This document shows positions 1-7,296 of a stretch of DNA of 64,000 nucleotides, one piece after another. This stretch comes from Vicinamibacterales bacterium. GTDB taxonomy: Bacteria; Acidobacteriota; Vicinamibacteria; Vicinamibacterales; JAKQTR01. The stretch covers positions 57,650 through 121,649 of the forward strand of contig JALOKU010000003.1 in assembly GCA_025456345.1 (NCBI GenBank), read 5' to 3'. The stretch's first letter is position 1; every line of letters begins with the position of its first letter. The notes under the pieces were generated by a model, which was not told the origin of the DNA, ran no database searches, and saw only the letters and a program-made list of their open reading frames with translations. Both the position numbers and the translations under genes were made by a program.

Positions 1-118
1 GCGCGTCCTCGTCGAAACGCAGATCGCGCCCGATCTGGTCGCTGACCAGCTGCACCATGTCGAGCATCTCGAAGGCGCTGGAGAAGCGCAGCCGAATCGT
101 GGTTTCTGGCTCTGGCAT
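1..118 (-). CDS. RsbW-like anti-sigma/ATPase regulator, N-terminal fragment
   Basis: Only the first 39 codons are visible; the gene continues left of the window. It starts at an ATG at 116-118. The N-terminus has the pattern of RsbW/SpoIIAB-type serine-kinase anti-sigma factors: a short beta strand (RLRFSS), a helix (FEMLDMVQLVSDQI) and then an FDED segment. No catalytic motif falls inside the window. It is divergent from aroA, with 87 bases between the two starts. The family call rests on a short stretch and could be wrong. Confidence 0.5.
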   Translation of the reverse strand, partial: MPEPETTIRLRFSSAFEMLDMVQLVSDQIGRDLRFDEDA

Positions 119-170
119 CACCGTGCTGCCCGCTGGGATTATCGGCGCCCGCCGCGTGATTCTCCATACC

Positions 171-199
171 ATAGCCCAGAACACGGCTGATGCTATAGT
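171..199 (+). promoter_or_regulatory. candidate extended -10 promoter of aroA (leaderless)
   Basis: TATAGT at 194-199 is preceded by TGC, giving an extended -10 element. There is no good -35; the nearest position, at 171, reads ATAGCC. The aroA GTG begins 6 bases after the hexamer, so transcription would start at or next to the start codon. No Shine-Dalgarno sequence is seen in between. Confidence 0.45.
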
Positions 200-205
200 G
201 CAAAC

Positions 206-1504
206 GTGAGTCCTCCCCGCGAGCGCGTCGTCTCGCCTGCCCGCCGTTTCGGGGGCGCGGTGCGGGTGCCGGGCGACAAGTCGATCTCGCACCGGGCGCT
301 CATCCTGGGCGCCCTCGCGACGGGCCGCACGACGATTCGCGGGCTCGCGCCCGGCGGGGACTGCGGGTCCACGCGGGCGTGCCTGGCGGCGCTCGGCGTC
401 GGCATCAGCGACACCGCCGCCCCGGACGGCACCGTCTGCCACGTCGAGGGGCTGGGCCTGGGCGGATTGGTGCCACCCGCGGCGCCGCTGGATGCCGGCA
501 ACTCCGGCACCACGGCGCGTTTCCTGATGGGTGTGCTGGCCGGCCACCGCTTCACCGCGACGCTGACCGGCGACGCGTCGCTGAGCCGCCGGCCGATGCG
601 GCGCGTGGCGGACCCGCTGGGCCTGATGGGCGCGCGGATCGACACGACGGGCGGATGCCTGCCGGCGACGGTGGCCGGCCGTCCCCTCCGCGGGATCGCG
701 TACGAAACGCCCGTCCCCAGCGCGCAGGTCAAGAGCGCCGTGCTGCTGGCGGGGCTGCACGCCGAAGGCGTCACGGTGGTCACCGAGTCGCGGCAGACCC
801 GCGATCACACCGAGCGGACGCTGGCGGCCTTTGGCGCTGACATCTCGGTCGAACCGCTGCGCGTGTCGGTCGCCGGCGGCCGGCCGCTGACCGCCGCCGA
901 CATCACGGTTCCCGGAGACCCGTCTTCGGCCGCGTTCTGGGCCGCCGCCGCAGCCGGCATCCCGGGTGGGTCGGTGGTGATCGAGGGCGTGGGCGTCAAC
1001 CCGTCGCGAACGGCGTTTCTCGGCGTCCTCGAGCGGATGGGCGCGCGCGTCGATGTGCGCCTGATTGACGGCGCGGGCGCCGAGCCGATCGGTGCTCTGA
1101 CGGTGAAGCAGGCGTCACTCCGGCCCGTGGTGATCGAGCCCTTCGAGGTGCCGGGCCTCATCGACGAGCTGCCGGCGCTGGCAGCCCTCGCCACGCACGG
1201 CGGCGCGCTGTCGGTGACCGGCGCGGGCGAGCTCCGCGTGAAGGAGAGCGACCGCATCTCGGCGCTGGTGGCCGGCTTGCGCGGGCTCGGCGCCGACGTC
1301 GAGGAGTCCATCGACGGGTTCCGCGTCTCAGGCGCCCGTCGCCTGGCGGGCGGTGTGGCCGACGCCGCCGGCGACCACCGTCTCGCGATGGCCTTCGCCA
1401 TTGCCGCGCTCGGCGCCCGGAGCGACTCCCGCATCCTCGGCGCGGAGGCGGTCGCCGTGTCGTACCCCGGGTTCTTCGAGATGCTCGAGAGACTGTGCGC
1501 ATGA
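206..1504 (+). CDS. aroA: 3-phosphoshikimate 1-carboxyvinyltransferase (EPSP synthase)
   Basis: Transfers the enolpyruvyl group of PEP to shikimate-3-phosphate in the cytoplasmic shikimate pathway. The 432-residue length is normal for the family. The N-terminal substrate-binding motif GDKSISHRA is at about residues 23-31, and LDAGNSGTTARF at about residues 95-106 is the second signature. A later RVKESDRI segment and the closing DHRLAMAF motif complete the fold. The GTG at 206 is the first usable start and sits directly behind a -10-like TATAGT, so the mRNA may be leaderless. The stop overlaps the aroK start (ATGA), so the two pathway enzymes are translationally coupled. Confidence 0.95.
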   Translation: MSPPRERVVSPARRFGGAVRVPGDKSISHRALILGALATGRTTIRGLAPGGDCGSTRACLAALGVGISDTAAPDGTVCHVEGLGLGGLVPPAAPLDAGNSGTTARFLMGVLAGHRFTATLTGDASLSRRPMRRVADPLGLMGARIDTTGGCLPATVAGRPLRGIAYETPVPSAQVKSAVLLAGLHAEGVTVVTESRQTRDHTERTLAAFGADISVEPLRVSVAGGRPLTAADITVPGDPSSAAFWAAAAAGIPGGSVVIEGVGVNPSRTAFLGVLERMGARVDVRLIDGAGAEPIGALTVKQASLRPVVIEPFEVPGLIDELPALAALATHGGALSVTGAGELRVKESDRISALVAGLRGLGADVEESIDGFRVSGARRLAGGVADAAGDHRLAMAFAIAALGARSDSRILGAEAVAVSYPGFFEMLERLCA

Positions 1505-2001
1505 GGGCCGACAAGGTCTACCTCGTCGGGTTCATGGCGGCCGGCAAGACGTCGCTGGCGCGTGAGATCGGGCGCCGCCTCGACTGGAGAATCGAGGACG
1601 TCGACGAACGGATCGAGGCGCGCGAACGCAGGCCCATCGCGTCGATCTTCGCGCTCGACGGCGAAGCGTACTTCCGCGCCGTCGAGCGCGAGGTCGTCCA
1701 GGACCTGCTGCCGCCCCGCCACGCCGTGGTGGCGACCGGCGGCGGGACGTTCGTCGACCCGGACCTGCGCGCGCTCATCAAGGCCGACGGTGCGGTATTC
1801 TGGATTGACGTGCCTCTCGGGCAGATCATCGACCGGCTGCCACGCGACGGGAGCCGACCGCTGGCGGGGAATCGTCCCCAGCTCGAGGGTCTTTACGAGT
1901 CGCGGCGGCTGGCGTATGCGCAGGCACACGTCAGGCTCGATGCGTCGCGCGCGTCGGTTGGCGATCTCGCCGACCAGGTCGTCGAGTGGCTGGGAGCGTA
2001 G
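1501..2001 (+). CDS. aroK: shikimate kinase
   Basis: Phosphorylates shikimate with ATP, two steps before chorismate and just before AroA in the pathway. The protein has 166 residues. The P-loop GFMAAGKT is at residues 10-17, acidic DVDE follows at about 33-36, FRAVE at about 58-62 carries the substrate-binding Arg, and the Gly-rich ATGGGTF is at 78-84. The ATG at 1501 overlaps the aroA stop as ATGA and is preferred to an in-frame GTG at 1495. The next gene starts 5 bases after the stop, so these form one transcription unit. Confidence 0.92.
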   Translation: MRADKVYLVGFMAAGKTSLAREIGRRLDWRIEDVDERIEARERRPIASIFALDGEAYFRAVEREVVQDLLPPRHAVVATGGGTFVDPDLRALIKADGAVFWIDVPLGQIIDRLPRDGSRPLAGNRPQLEGLYESRRLAYAQAHVRLDASRASVGDLADQVVEWLGA

Positions 2002-2006
2002 CCGCG

Positions 2007-2744
2007 ATGCGTTGCCTCGTCCTGAGTGACATTCACGCCAACATCGACGCGCTCGACCGCGTGCTGGCCGACGCGGCCAGCCACGGCGACCTGCAGGTGC
2101 TGCTGCTGGGCGACCTGGTCGGCTACGGCGCCGAGCCCAACCTGGTCATCGACCGGCTGCGCGACCTGCCCGTCGCCGCCGCCATCCGCGGCAACCACGA
2201 TCGCGCCGCCTGCGGGCTCGACGACGGGGAGCACTTCAACGAGACGGCGCGCACCAGTGCCGCGGTGACCGGGCGCATGCTGACAGCCCGCAATCGCGAG
2301 TACCTCAGGGGGCTGCCGGCCGGGCCCCTCGCGGTCAGCGCGCTCACCGAGATCTGCCACGGGACGCCCTTCGACGAAGACGCGTACGTGTTCGACGAGA
2401 TGGATGCGGTGTACGCCCTGCGGGCCTCCTCGCGCCCGCTCTGCCTGTTCGGCCACACGCACGCGCCGTTTGCAGCCCGGCTGAGGGGTGAGGAACTGGA
2501 ATTCCTGGACGTGGCGCCGGGGGACGCACTCGCCTTCGCGGGCGGCGAGCGCCTGCTGGTGAACGTCGGCTCGGTGGGCCAGCCGCGCGACGGCGACCCG
2601 CGCGCCGGTTACGGCATCCTCGACGAAGAGGCGCGAACGGTGACCCGCTACCGCGTGGCGTATCCGATCGAGCGGGCCCAGGCGCGCATCCGCGACGCCG
2701 GCCTTCCCGAGGCGCTGGCCAGGCGGCTCAGCCTCGGGCGCTGA
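2007..2744 (+). CDS. calcineurin-like metallophosphoesterase (YfcE/MJ0936 type)
   Basis: Predicted cytoplasmic phosphodiesterase or phosphatase of 245 residues. All metal-ligand blocks of the family are visible: SDIHAN at residues 6-11, GDLVGYG at about 33-39, GNHDRA at about 61-66, and FGHTH at about 150, followed by a NVGSVGQPRDG segment. The ATG at 2007 is chosen because the family begins immediately with the first beta strand (MRCLVLSD) and because GGGAG lies about 10 bases upstream; an in-frame upstream GTG would overlap aroK. The substrate is unknown. It probably travels with aroAK only as an operon tail. Confidence 0.85.
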   Translation: MRCLVLSDIHANIDALDRVLADAASHGDLQVLLLGDLVGYGAEPNLVIDRLRDLPVAAAIRGNHDRAACGLDDGEHFNETARTSAAVTGRMLTARNREYLRGLPAGPLAVSALTEICHGTPFDEDAYVFDEMDAVYALRASSRPLCLFGHTHAPFAARLRGEELEFLDVAPGDALAFAGGERLLVNVGSVGQPRDGDPRAGYGILDEEARTVTRYRVAYPIERAQARIRDAGLPEALARRLSLGR

Positions 2745-2757
2745 GCGGCGGCCGGGC

Positions 2758-2946
2758 TCAGGCTGGCGGGCTCTGCGGCGTCCTGGCGGCCTTCGCGGCC
2801 GCGCGTGCCGCGGAATCCTCCCGGCGGCGCAGTTCAGCGGCGAAGGCGTCTCTGGCGGCCCGCGATCCGAGAATCCAGCCGATGACGACCCCAAGCAGGA
2901 TCATCGCCGGGATATAGATGAAGTGCCCCGCGCCCATCTCCCCCAT
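2758..2946 (-). CDS. small single-pass membrane protein at the end of the ccm operon
   Basis: A 62-residue protein with one predicted transmembrane helix at about residues 9-27 (FIYIPAMILLGVVIGWILG), followed by a charged Ala/Arg-rich tail that probably faces the cytoplasm. A GGGGAGCG ribosome site lies 4-11 bases before the ATG. It is the last gene of the minus-strand ccm unit, 11 bases after ccmD. I do not recognise a family. Size and position suggest an accessory subunit of the CcmABCD complex, but that is inference. Confidence 0.6.
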   Translation of the reverse strand: MGEMGAGHFIYIPAMILLGVVIGWILGSRAARDAFAAELRRREDSAARAAAKAARTPQSPPA

Positions 2947-2957
2947 CGTGCGCTCCC

Positions 2958-3224
2958 CTAGTGCTTCGGTACGCGGCGCTGCAGGTCCGCCAGCTCGCGT
3001 TCGAGTTTGGTCATCCGGCGCCACAGCGACCAGACGTACCCCAGCAGCGCCACCCAGACGAAGGCGTACGCGCCGATGACCATCGGCGCCGCCGGCAGCT
3101 GTTCGGTCTGCGGAATCTCGCTCAACGGGACGAAATCCCCCTGTGGGGCGGCCGGCTGCTGCGCCCACAGGAGGGCGCCCGGCAGCACCACGATCAGGAC
3201 GAGCAGGAGCACGGTCTTCTTCAT
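2958..3224 (-). CDS. ccmD: CcmD-family heme exporter subunit
   Basis: An 88-residue protein with an N-terminal hydrophobic signal-like segment (residues 4-19) and a second helix around residues 45-65 that ends in the typical CcmD pattern YVWSLWRRMxxLERELADLQ, with a short coiled tail. CcmD helps release holo-CcmE from CcmABC. The ATG at 3224 has GAGG at a good distance (8 bases); another ATG two codons upstream sits too close to it. The longer N-terminus compared with the roughly 50-residue proteobacterial CcmD is an unusual trait. It follows ccmC directly. Confidence 0.78.
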   Translation of the reverse strand: MKKTVLLLVLIVVLPGALLWAQQPAAPQGDFVPLSEIPQTEQLPAAPMVIGAYAFVWVALLGYVWSLWRRMTKLERELADLQRRVPKH

Positions 3225-3295
3225 GTGCATGACCTCACGACGCACGCGGGCGCCTCACCCCGGGCCTCATGTCGCTTGATGGGGTTCGCCCCGGC

Positions 3296-3952
3296 CTATT
3301 CCTCGACGGCGAGGTAGAGCTGCTCCACCATCGCCTGCTGGTCCTCGAGCCGCTTCCGCAGCGTCAGCAGCAGCAGGTAGAGAATCGCAAACGCCGCCAC
3401 GCAGAACCAGAACGCGCCGCGCATGCCCGGCGCGAGGGTCATCACGACGCTCGTCTTCGGGTGCAGCGTCCGCCAGTAATTCACCGACACGTACACGAAC
3501 GGGACATTCGCCATCCCGAACAACGCCATCGCCCCGGCCAGCTTCTCGGACCCCGGGCCGCCGAACCGGCGCACCATCAGGTACGCGACGAAGATCATCC
3601 AGAGCAGAAGCGACGACGTCAGCCTGGCGTCCCACTCCCACCAGACCCCCCAGGCCTTGCGGGCCCAGATCGGACCGGTCACCAGGACGATGAGGCCGAA
3701 CAGCACCACCAGTTCGCCCGCCGCCAGCGCGACCCGGTCGGCGGCGGCGGACCGCCGGAAGAGGAAGACCGCGCTCGCGATGCCGCACACGAAGGCCGAC
3801 ACGAACAGCAGCATCGCGGACGGCACGTGGTAGTAGAAGATCTTCTGCACCAGCCCCATCGTCTGCTCGACGGGCGCGTTGGCGACCACCAGCGGCGCGG
3901 ACGCGAACAGCACCATGGCGATGAGCACGAGCGGGACAAAGATGCGGGTCAT
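3296..3952 (-). CDS. ccmC: heme exporter protein CcmC
   Basis: Six-helix membrane protein of 218 residues that loads heme on CcmE in cytochrome c maturation system I. The tryptophan-rich WWD signature WGVWWEWDARLTSSLLLW is at residues 101-118, flanked by conserved histidines H42 (YYHVPSA) and H164 (RTLHPKTS) that bind heme in the family. It begins two bases after the ccmB stop. Length and topology are normal for a free-standing CcmC. Confidence 0.93.
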   Translation of the reverse strand: MTRIFVPLVLIAMVLFASAPLVVANAPVEQTMGLVQKIFYYHVPSAMLLFVSAFVCGIASAVFLFRRSAAADRVALAAGELVVLFGLIVLVTGPIWARKAWGVWWEWDARLTSSLLLWMIFVAYLMVRRFGGPGSEKLAGAMALFGMANVPFVYVSVNYWRTLHPKTSVVMTLAPGMRGAFWFCVAAFAILYLLLLTLRKRLEDQQAMVEQLYLAVEE

Positions 3953-3954
3953 CG

Positions 3955-4638
3955 CTACTCCGTCATCAGGGGTTCAAAGGTCCACAGCGAGAGGGTGACG
4001 AACACCACGTCGAAGAACACCAGCAGGGCCGCCCAGAACCGGGCCATGGGCTCGTCGGGTGTGGCCTGGAAGATCGCGGCGGTGCCCCGGACTCCAGCGA
4101 TGATGACCGGAATCGTAATGGGATACAAGAGCACCGGCAGCAGCACGTCCCGGCTCCGCGCGCGCACGAGCATCGCCGCGAACAGCGTCCCGACCGAGGC
4201 GAACCCCAGCGTTCCCGCTGCCAGCAGCGCAGCGAGCCACAGCGGCCGCGCGAGGACCGGCGCATGAAACAGGAGGCCGACCATCGGGACCAGCACCGCC
4301 TCGACGATGGCCATCAGCACGAGGACGCCCAGGAGCTTCCCCACGTAGATCGCAGGCCGGTCGGATGGCGCGAGCATCAAGGCTCGGAGCGTTTCGGTGT
4401 GCCGCTCGCGCTCGAAGGTGCGCCCGAGGGCGAGGGTGCCTGCGAAGGCGATCGCGATCCAGAGGATGCCCGCCGACGCGTCTTCGAGCGGCCGGCCCTC
4501 GCGCACCAGCGCGAACGCGAACACGAGGACGCACGACGCGGCGAAGAACACCGTCGTGTAGACGATTTCGCGGCTGCGCATCTCGACCGTGAGGTCCTTG
4601 CGCATGACCACCCAGGCGACGCGGAGGAACTGCTTCAC
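3955..4638 (-). CDS. ccmB: heme exporter protein CcmB (ABC permease)
   Basis: Membrane subunit (227 residues) of the CcmAB ABC transporter, needed to release CcmE from CcmC. Six hydrophobic segments are visible, with the conserved early RKDLTVEMRSRE stretch and the cytoplasmic loop FERERHTETLRALMLAP that contacts CcmA. It overlaps the ccmA stop by ATGA, so the two are translationally coupled, as usual for ABC partners. Confidence 0.92.
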   Translation of the reverse strand: MKQFLRVAWVVMRKDLTVEMRSREIVYTTVFFAASCVLVFAFALVREGRPLEDASAGILWIAIAFAGTLALGRTFERERHTETLRALMLAPSDRPAIYVGKLLGVLVLMAIVEAVLVPMVGLLFHAPVLARPLWLAALLAAGTLGFASVGTLFAAMLVRARSRDVLLPVLLYPITIPVIIAGVRGTAAIFQATPDEPMARFWAALLVFFDVVFVTLSLWTFEPLMTE

Positions 4639-5387
4639 CGCGCGGGCTCCTCGCGGGCTGCCGGCGCCGCCGCGGCCGGCGCCGCGGCCAGCAGCGTCTC
4701 GCGGTACCGCTCGCGCAGCGGTCCCGAGGCGCGCGGGACCGCCAGGAGGCGCCCGTCGCGCAGAATCGCCACGTCGTCCAGCAGGCCTTCAGCGAGGTCG
4801 AGGTCGTGCGTGGCGGCAATGACGATGGCGCCCTCGTCGCGGAGCCCACGCAGGCGGCTCACCAGCGCGTGTCCCGACGCGTCGTCGAGGCCGGTGAACG
4901 GCTCGTCGAGCAGCAGCAGCCGCGGGCCGTGCAGCAGAGCGCGCTCGAGCGCCAGGCGCTGGCGCATCCCTCGCGAAAACCCGGACACCGCGTCGTCTGC
5001 GCGATCGGCCAGGCCGGCATGGGCGAGCGCGCGCCCCACCCGCTCGCGCGGGTGGCGGAGGCCGTAGAGCCTCGCGAAGAACTCGAGGTTCTCGCGCGCG
5101 GTCAGTTCAGGATAGAGGTACAGGTCGTGACCGAGCAGGCCGAGGCGGCCCCGCAGCCCCGGGCCCGCCGAGCGGGCGTCGAACGTGCCGTAGCGCACCT
5201 GCCCCGACGTCGGCGCGAGCAACGTCGACAGAATCGCCAGCAGCGTCGACTTCCCTGCCCCGTTCGGCCCGAGCAGGCCGAGGATCGTGCCGGCCCCGCA
5301 CGTGAGGCTTACCCGGGTCAGCGCGCGCCGCCGGCCGAAGTGCCGCGAGACGTCGTCGACCACCAGGCGATCGAAGTCACACTCCAC
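4635..5387 (-). CDS. ccmA: cytochrome c biogenesis ATP-binding protein CcmA
   Basis: ABC ATPase of 250 residues. Walker A GPNGAGKST is at residues 40-48, the signature SGFSRGMRQR at about 135-144 and Walker B LLLLDEP at about 157-163. I start it at the GTG at 5387, five bases after the stop of the upstream gene, because the family begins only a few residues before the first strand; longer frames upstream are antisense artefacts. About 40 extra residues rich in Ala and Pro follow the ATPase core at the C-terminus. It works with CcmB to release heme-loaded CcmE. Confidence 0.9.
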   Translation of the reverse strand: MECDFDRLVVDDVSRHFGRRRALTRVSLTCGAGTILGLLGPNGAGKSTLLAILSTLLAPTSGQVRYGTFDARSAGPGLRGRLGLLGHDLYLYPELTARENLEFFARLYGLRHPRERVGRALAHAGLADRADDAVSGFSRGMRQRLALERALLHGPRLLLLDEPFTGLDDASGHALVSRLRGLRDEGAIVIAATHDLDLAEGLLDDVAILRDGRLLAVPRASGPLRERYRETLLAAAPAAAAPAAREEPAR

Positions 5388-5392
5388 GGCCG

Positions 5393-6601
5393 CTAGACCT
5401 CTGCGGCTGCGCCCGGCTGCCGATCGAGTTCTCCGTACACGCGCTCCAGTTGCGCCACCAGGTCCGCATGGCGAGCCGCATGGCGGTGTTCGTCGAGCGT
5501 GCCCGCGCGGCGCTGCTCCTCCGTGCGCACGAGGTCGGCCATCAGCCGGTCGCGCCGCTCGACGAGCGCGGCCAGGCGGGATGCATCGCCGGACGACGCG
5601 CGGGCCGACATCGCCGCCCAGGCGCCGGCGAGCAGGATGAGCGCCGCGATCCCGAGCGACAGGTTGCGGCCCCATCGGCTCCGGCTGGGAAGGCCGCTCA
5701 ACGTCACCGCGATCGCCTGGTTGGCCGGCAGCGCGCCGCCGGCGCCGAGGATGAACGCCTGTCCGTCGCCGGCCATCTCGTTCGCGCGGATGAACTGCGG
5801 CGAGGTCATCCGGGCGGCGCCGGCCTTCGTCATGATGACCTGCACCCGCGCCCAGGGCGCCGGCAGCTTCTGCACGATGGTCCGCTCAGGCCCGGCGGGA
5901 GGCAGCGAGAACGCGAGGCGGACGGGCAGGCTGCCCGGCGGGATCGGCCCGGTGATGCTGACGCTCCGGCCGCGAATCGTCGCCTGCGTGGACGATCCTT
6001 CCAGCAGCGACCCCTGCTCGGCGCCCTCGGGCAGATCGAACACGAGCTCCGCCTTCGGCGTCACCGGGGCGGACGAAGGGTTGACCAGGTCGAAGAGGTA
6101 GAACACCTCGAGGGTGTCGTCGTCGAATTCGATCTGGATCCGGCTGTCGCCGGCGAAGACGACCTCGCCCGGCCCGGCCGCCGGCACAGGGCCTTCGGCG
6201 GAGGGCGCGCCGGAGGCGCCGGCCACCAGCACGAGGCGGACGCCAGCGTCGGGTGGCACGGTGAACGGCTGCGACTCGACGACCTGCCCGTCCACCTCCG
6301 CCGCGGCGTGCACCGAGGTGCCGGGCTGGAGGCCGCTGAACACGGCGCGGCCGTCCTGGTCGGTGGTCGCCGATTCGATGCGGGACCCGGCGTGCAACTC
6401 GACGCGATGAGCCGCGATGTTGTTGGTCAGTTCTCCGCGCACCAGGCGCACCGATACGCTGCCGGCAGGCACGTCGGAGGCCGGCATCGGGATGCCGGAC
6501 ATCTGCCGGGCGTCGGGCATCTGGGCCGACGCCGGCATCGCCAGTACGGCGATGGCGCACCAGGCGACCGCGGCCCGGACCATTGACGGATGGATGTTCA
6601 T
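5393..6601 (-). CDS. exported Ig-like/carboxypeptidase-regulatory-like membrane protein
   Basis: 402 residues, function unknown. A signal peptide ends near residue 27 (MPASAQ). A carboxypeptidase-regulatory-like beta domain lies at about 45-115 (DQDGRAVFSGLQPGTSV). A second beta-rich domain follows at about 150-310. There is one transmembrane helix near 320-340 and a cytoplasmic coiled-coil tail rich in Arg and Glu. The ATG at 6601 overlaps the upstream stop as ATGA. Position inside the ccm operon suggests a role in apocytochrome or heme handling at the membrane surface; this is inferred only from context. Confidence 0.7.
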   Translation of the reverse strand: MNIHPSMVRAAVAWCAIAVLAMPASAQMPDARQMSGIPMPASDVPAGSVSVRLVRGELTNNIAAHRVELHAGSRIESATTDQDGRAVFSGLQPGTSVHAAAEVDGQVVESQPFTVPPDAGVRLVLVAGASGAPSAEGPVPAAGPGEVVFAGDSRIQIEFDDDTLEVFYLFDLVNPSSAPVTPKAELVFDLPEGAEQGSLLEGSSTQATIRGRSVSITGPIPPGSLPVRLAFSLPPAGPERTIVQKLPAPWARVQVIMTKAGAARMTSPQFIRANEMAGDGQAFILGAGGALPANQAIAVTLSGLPSRSRWGRNLSLGIAALILLAGAWAAMSARASSGDASRLAALVERRDRLMADLVRTEEQRRAGTLDEHRHAARHADLVAQLERVYGELDRQPGAAAEV

Positions 6602-7269
6602 CGCGCCGCCTCGATTCTCGTGCCGCACGACTTGCAGAACCGCGCGTCCGGGTCGTTCGCCGTGCCGCAGGCGGCGCAGGTGCCCGCCGCCGGGGCGGAC
6701 GCCTCCCCCGGCTCCGCCACCGCGGCCGCGCGCACCTGCGATGACGGCGCGCGGCCGACTCTTGTCGCGAGCTCGCGCTCGATGAGCGTCCGGTAGCCGG
6801 TACGGTCGGCATCGAGCGCACGCAGCAGGCCCGCCGCGCGCGCGCGAAGCCTCCCCGACATCTCGTGGAAGTCGGCGTCGGAGATCTTCCCCATCGCGCG
6901 GTCGAACTCCACTTCCTTGATCGATCGCAGCACCAGCATCTTCTCGCGCTCGAGGGCCGCCCGCGTGCGCCCGCCGACCATCTCGGTCTGTTCGCCGAGC
7001 TCCGGCGTGACCAGCGGCGCCACGGTCCGCGCCGCCGCGGCGGCGACCCAGGCCACGGTGGCAATCACGAGGGCGATCGCCATGGTGTTCACCGTCGACG
7101 TGCCCTGCGTGGAGAACGCGCCGACCGCGATGGCAAGCACGGTGGCCACGAGCAGGAGGTGCCAGGGCCTCAGGCCTCCTTCGCGGGCGTCCTCCGCCGA
7201 CGCCGCGGGGGGGGGCGGCAGGGCCGCTGCCGCTGGTCGTCGTGGCCTGTCGGTCGTCTTCCGCGCCAT
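6598..7269 (-). CDS. zinc-ribbon membrane protein, CcmI-like core
   Basis: 223 residues. Two hydrophobic helices at about 38-80 are followed by a helical segment with the pattern LVLRSIKEVEFDRAMGKISD, which resembles the start of the soluble part of CcmI/CycH-like proteins. A C-terminal zinc ribbon has CAAC and CKSC pairs (residues about 196-217). A run of nine C residues codes for the Pro run near residue 19. It lies between ccmF and the Ig-like gene and overlaps the latter by ATGA. It may stand in for CcmI in holding apocytochrome; that is inference. Confidence 0.7.
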   Translation of the reverse strand: MARKTTDRPRRPAAAALPPPPAASAEDAREGGLRPWHLLLVATVLAIAVGAFSTQGTSTVNTMAIALVIATVAWVAAAAARTVAPLVTPELGEQTEMVGGRTRAALEREKMLVLRSIKEVEFDRAMGKISDADFHEMSGRLRARAAGLLRALDADRTGYRTLIERELATRVGRAPSSQVRAAAVAEPGEASAPAAGTCAACGTANDPDARFCKSCGTRIEAAR

Positions 7270-7296
7270 GCTCGGACTCCTGGCTTCCGCTCTGCG

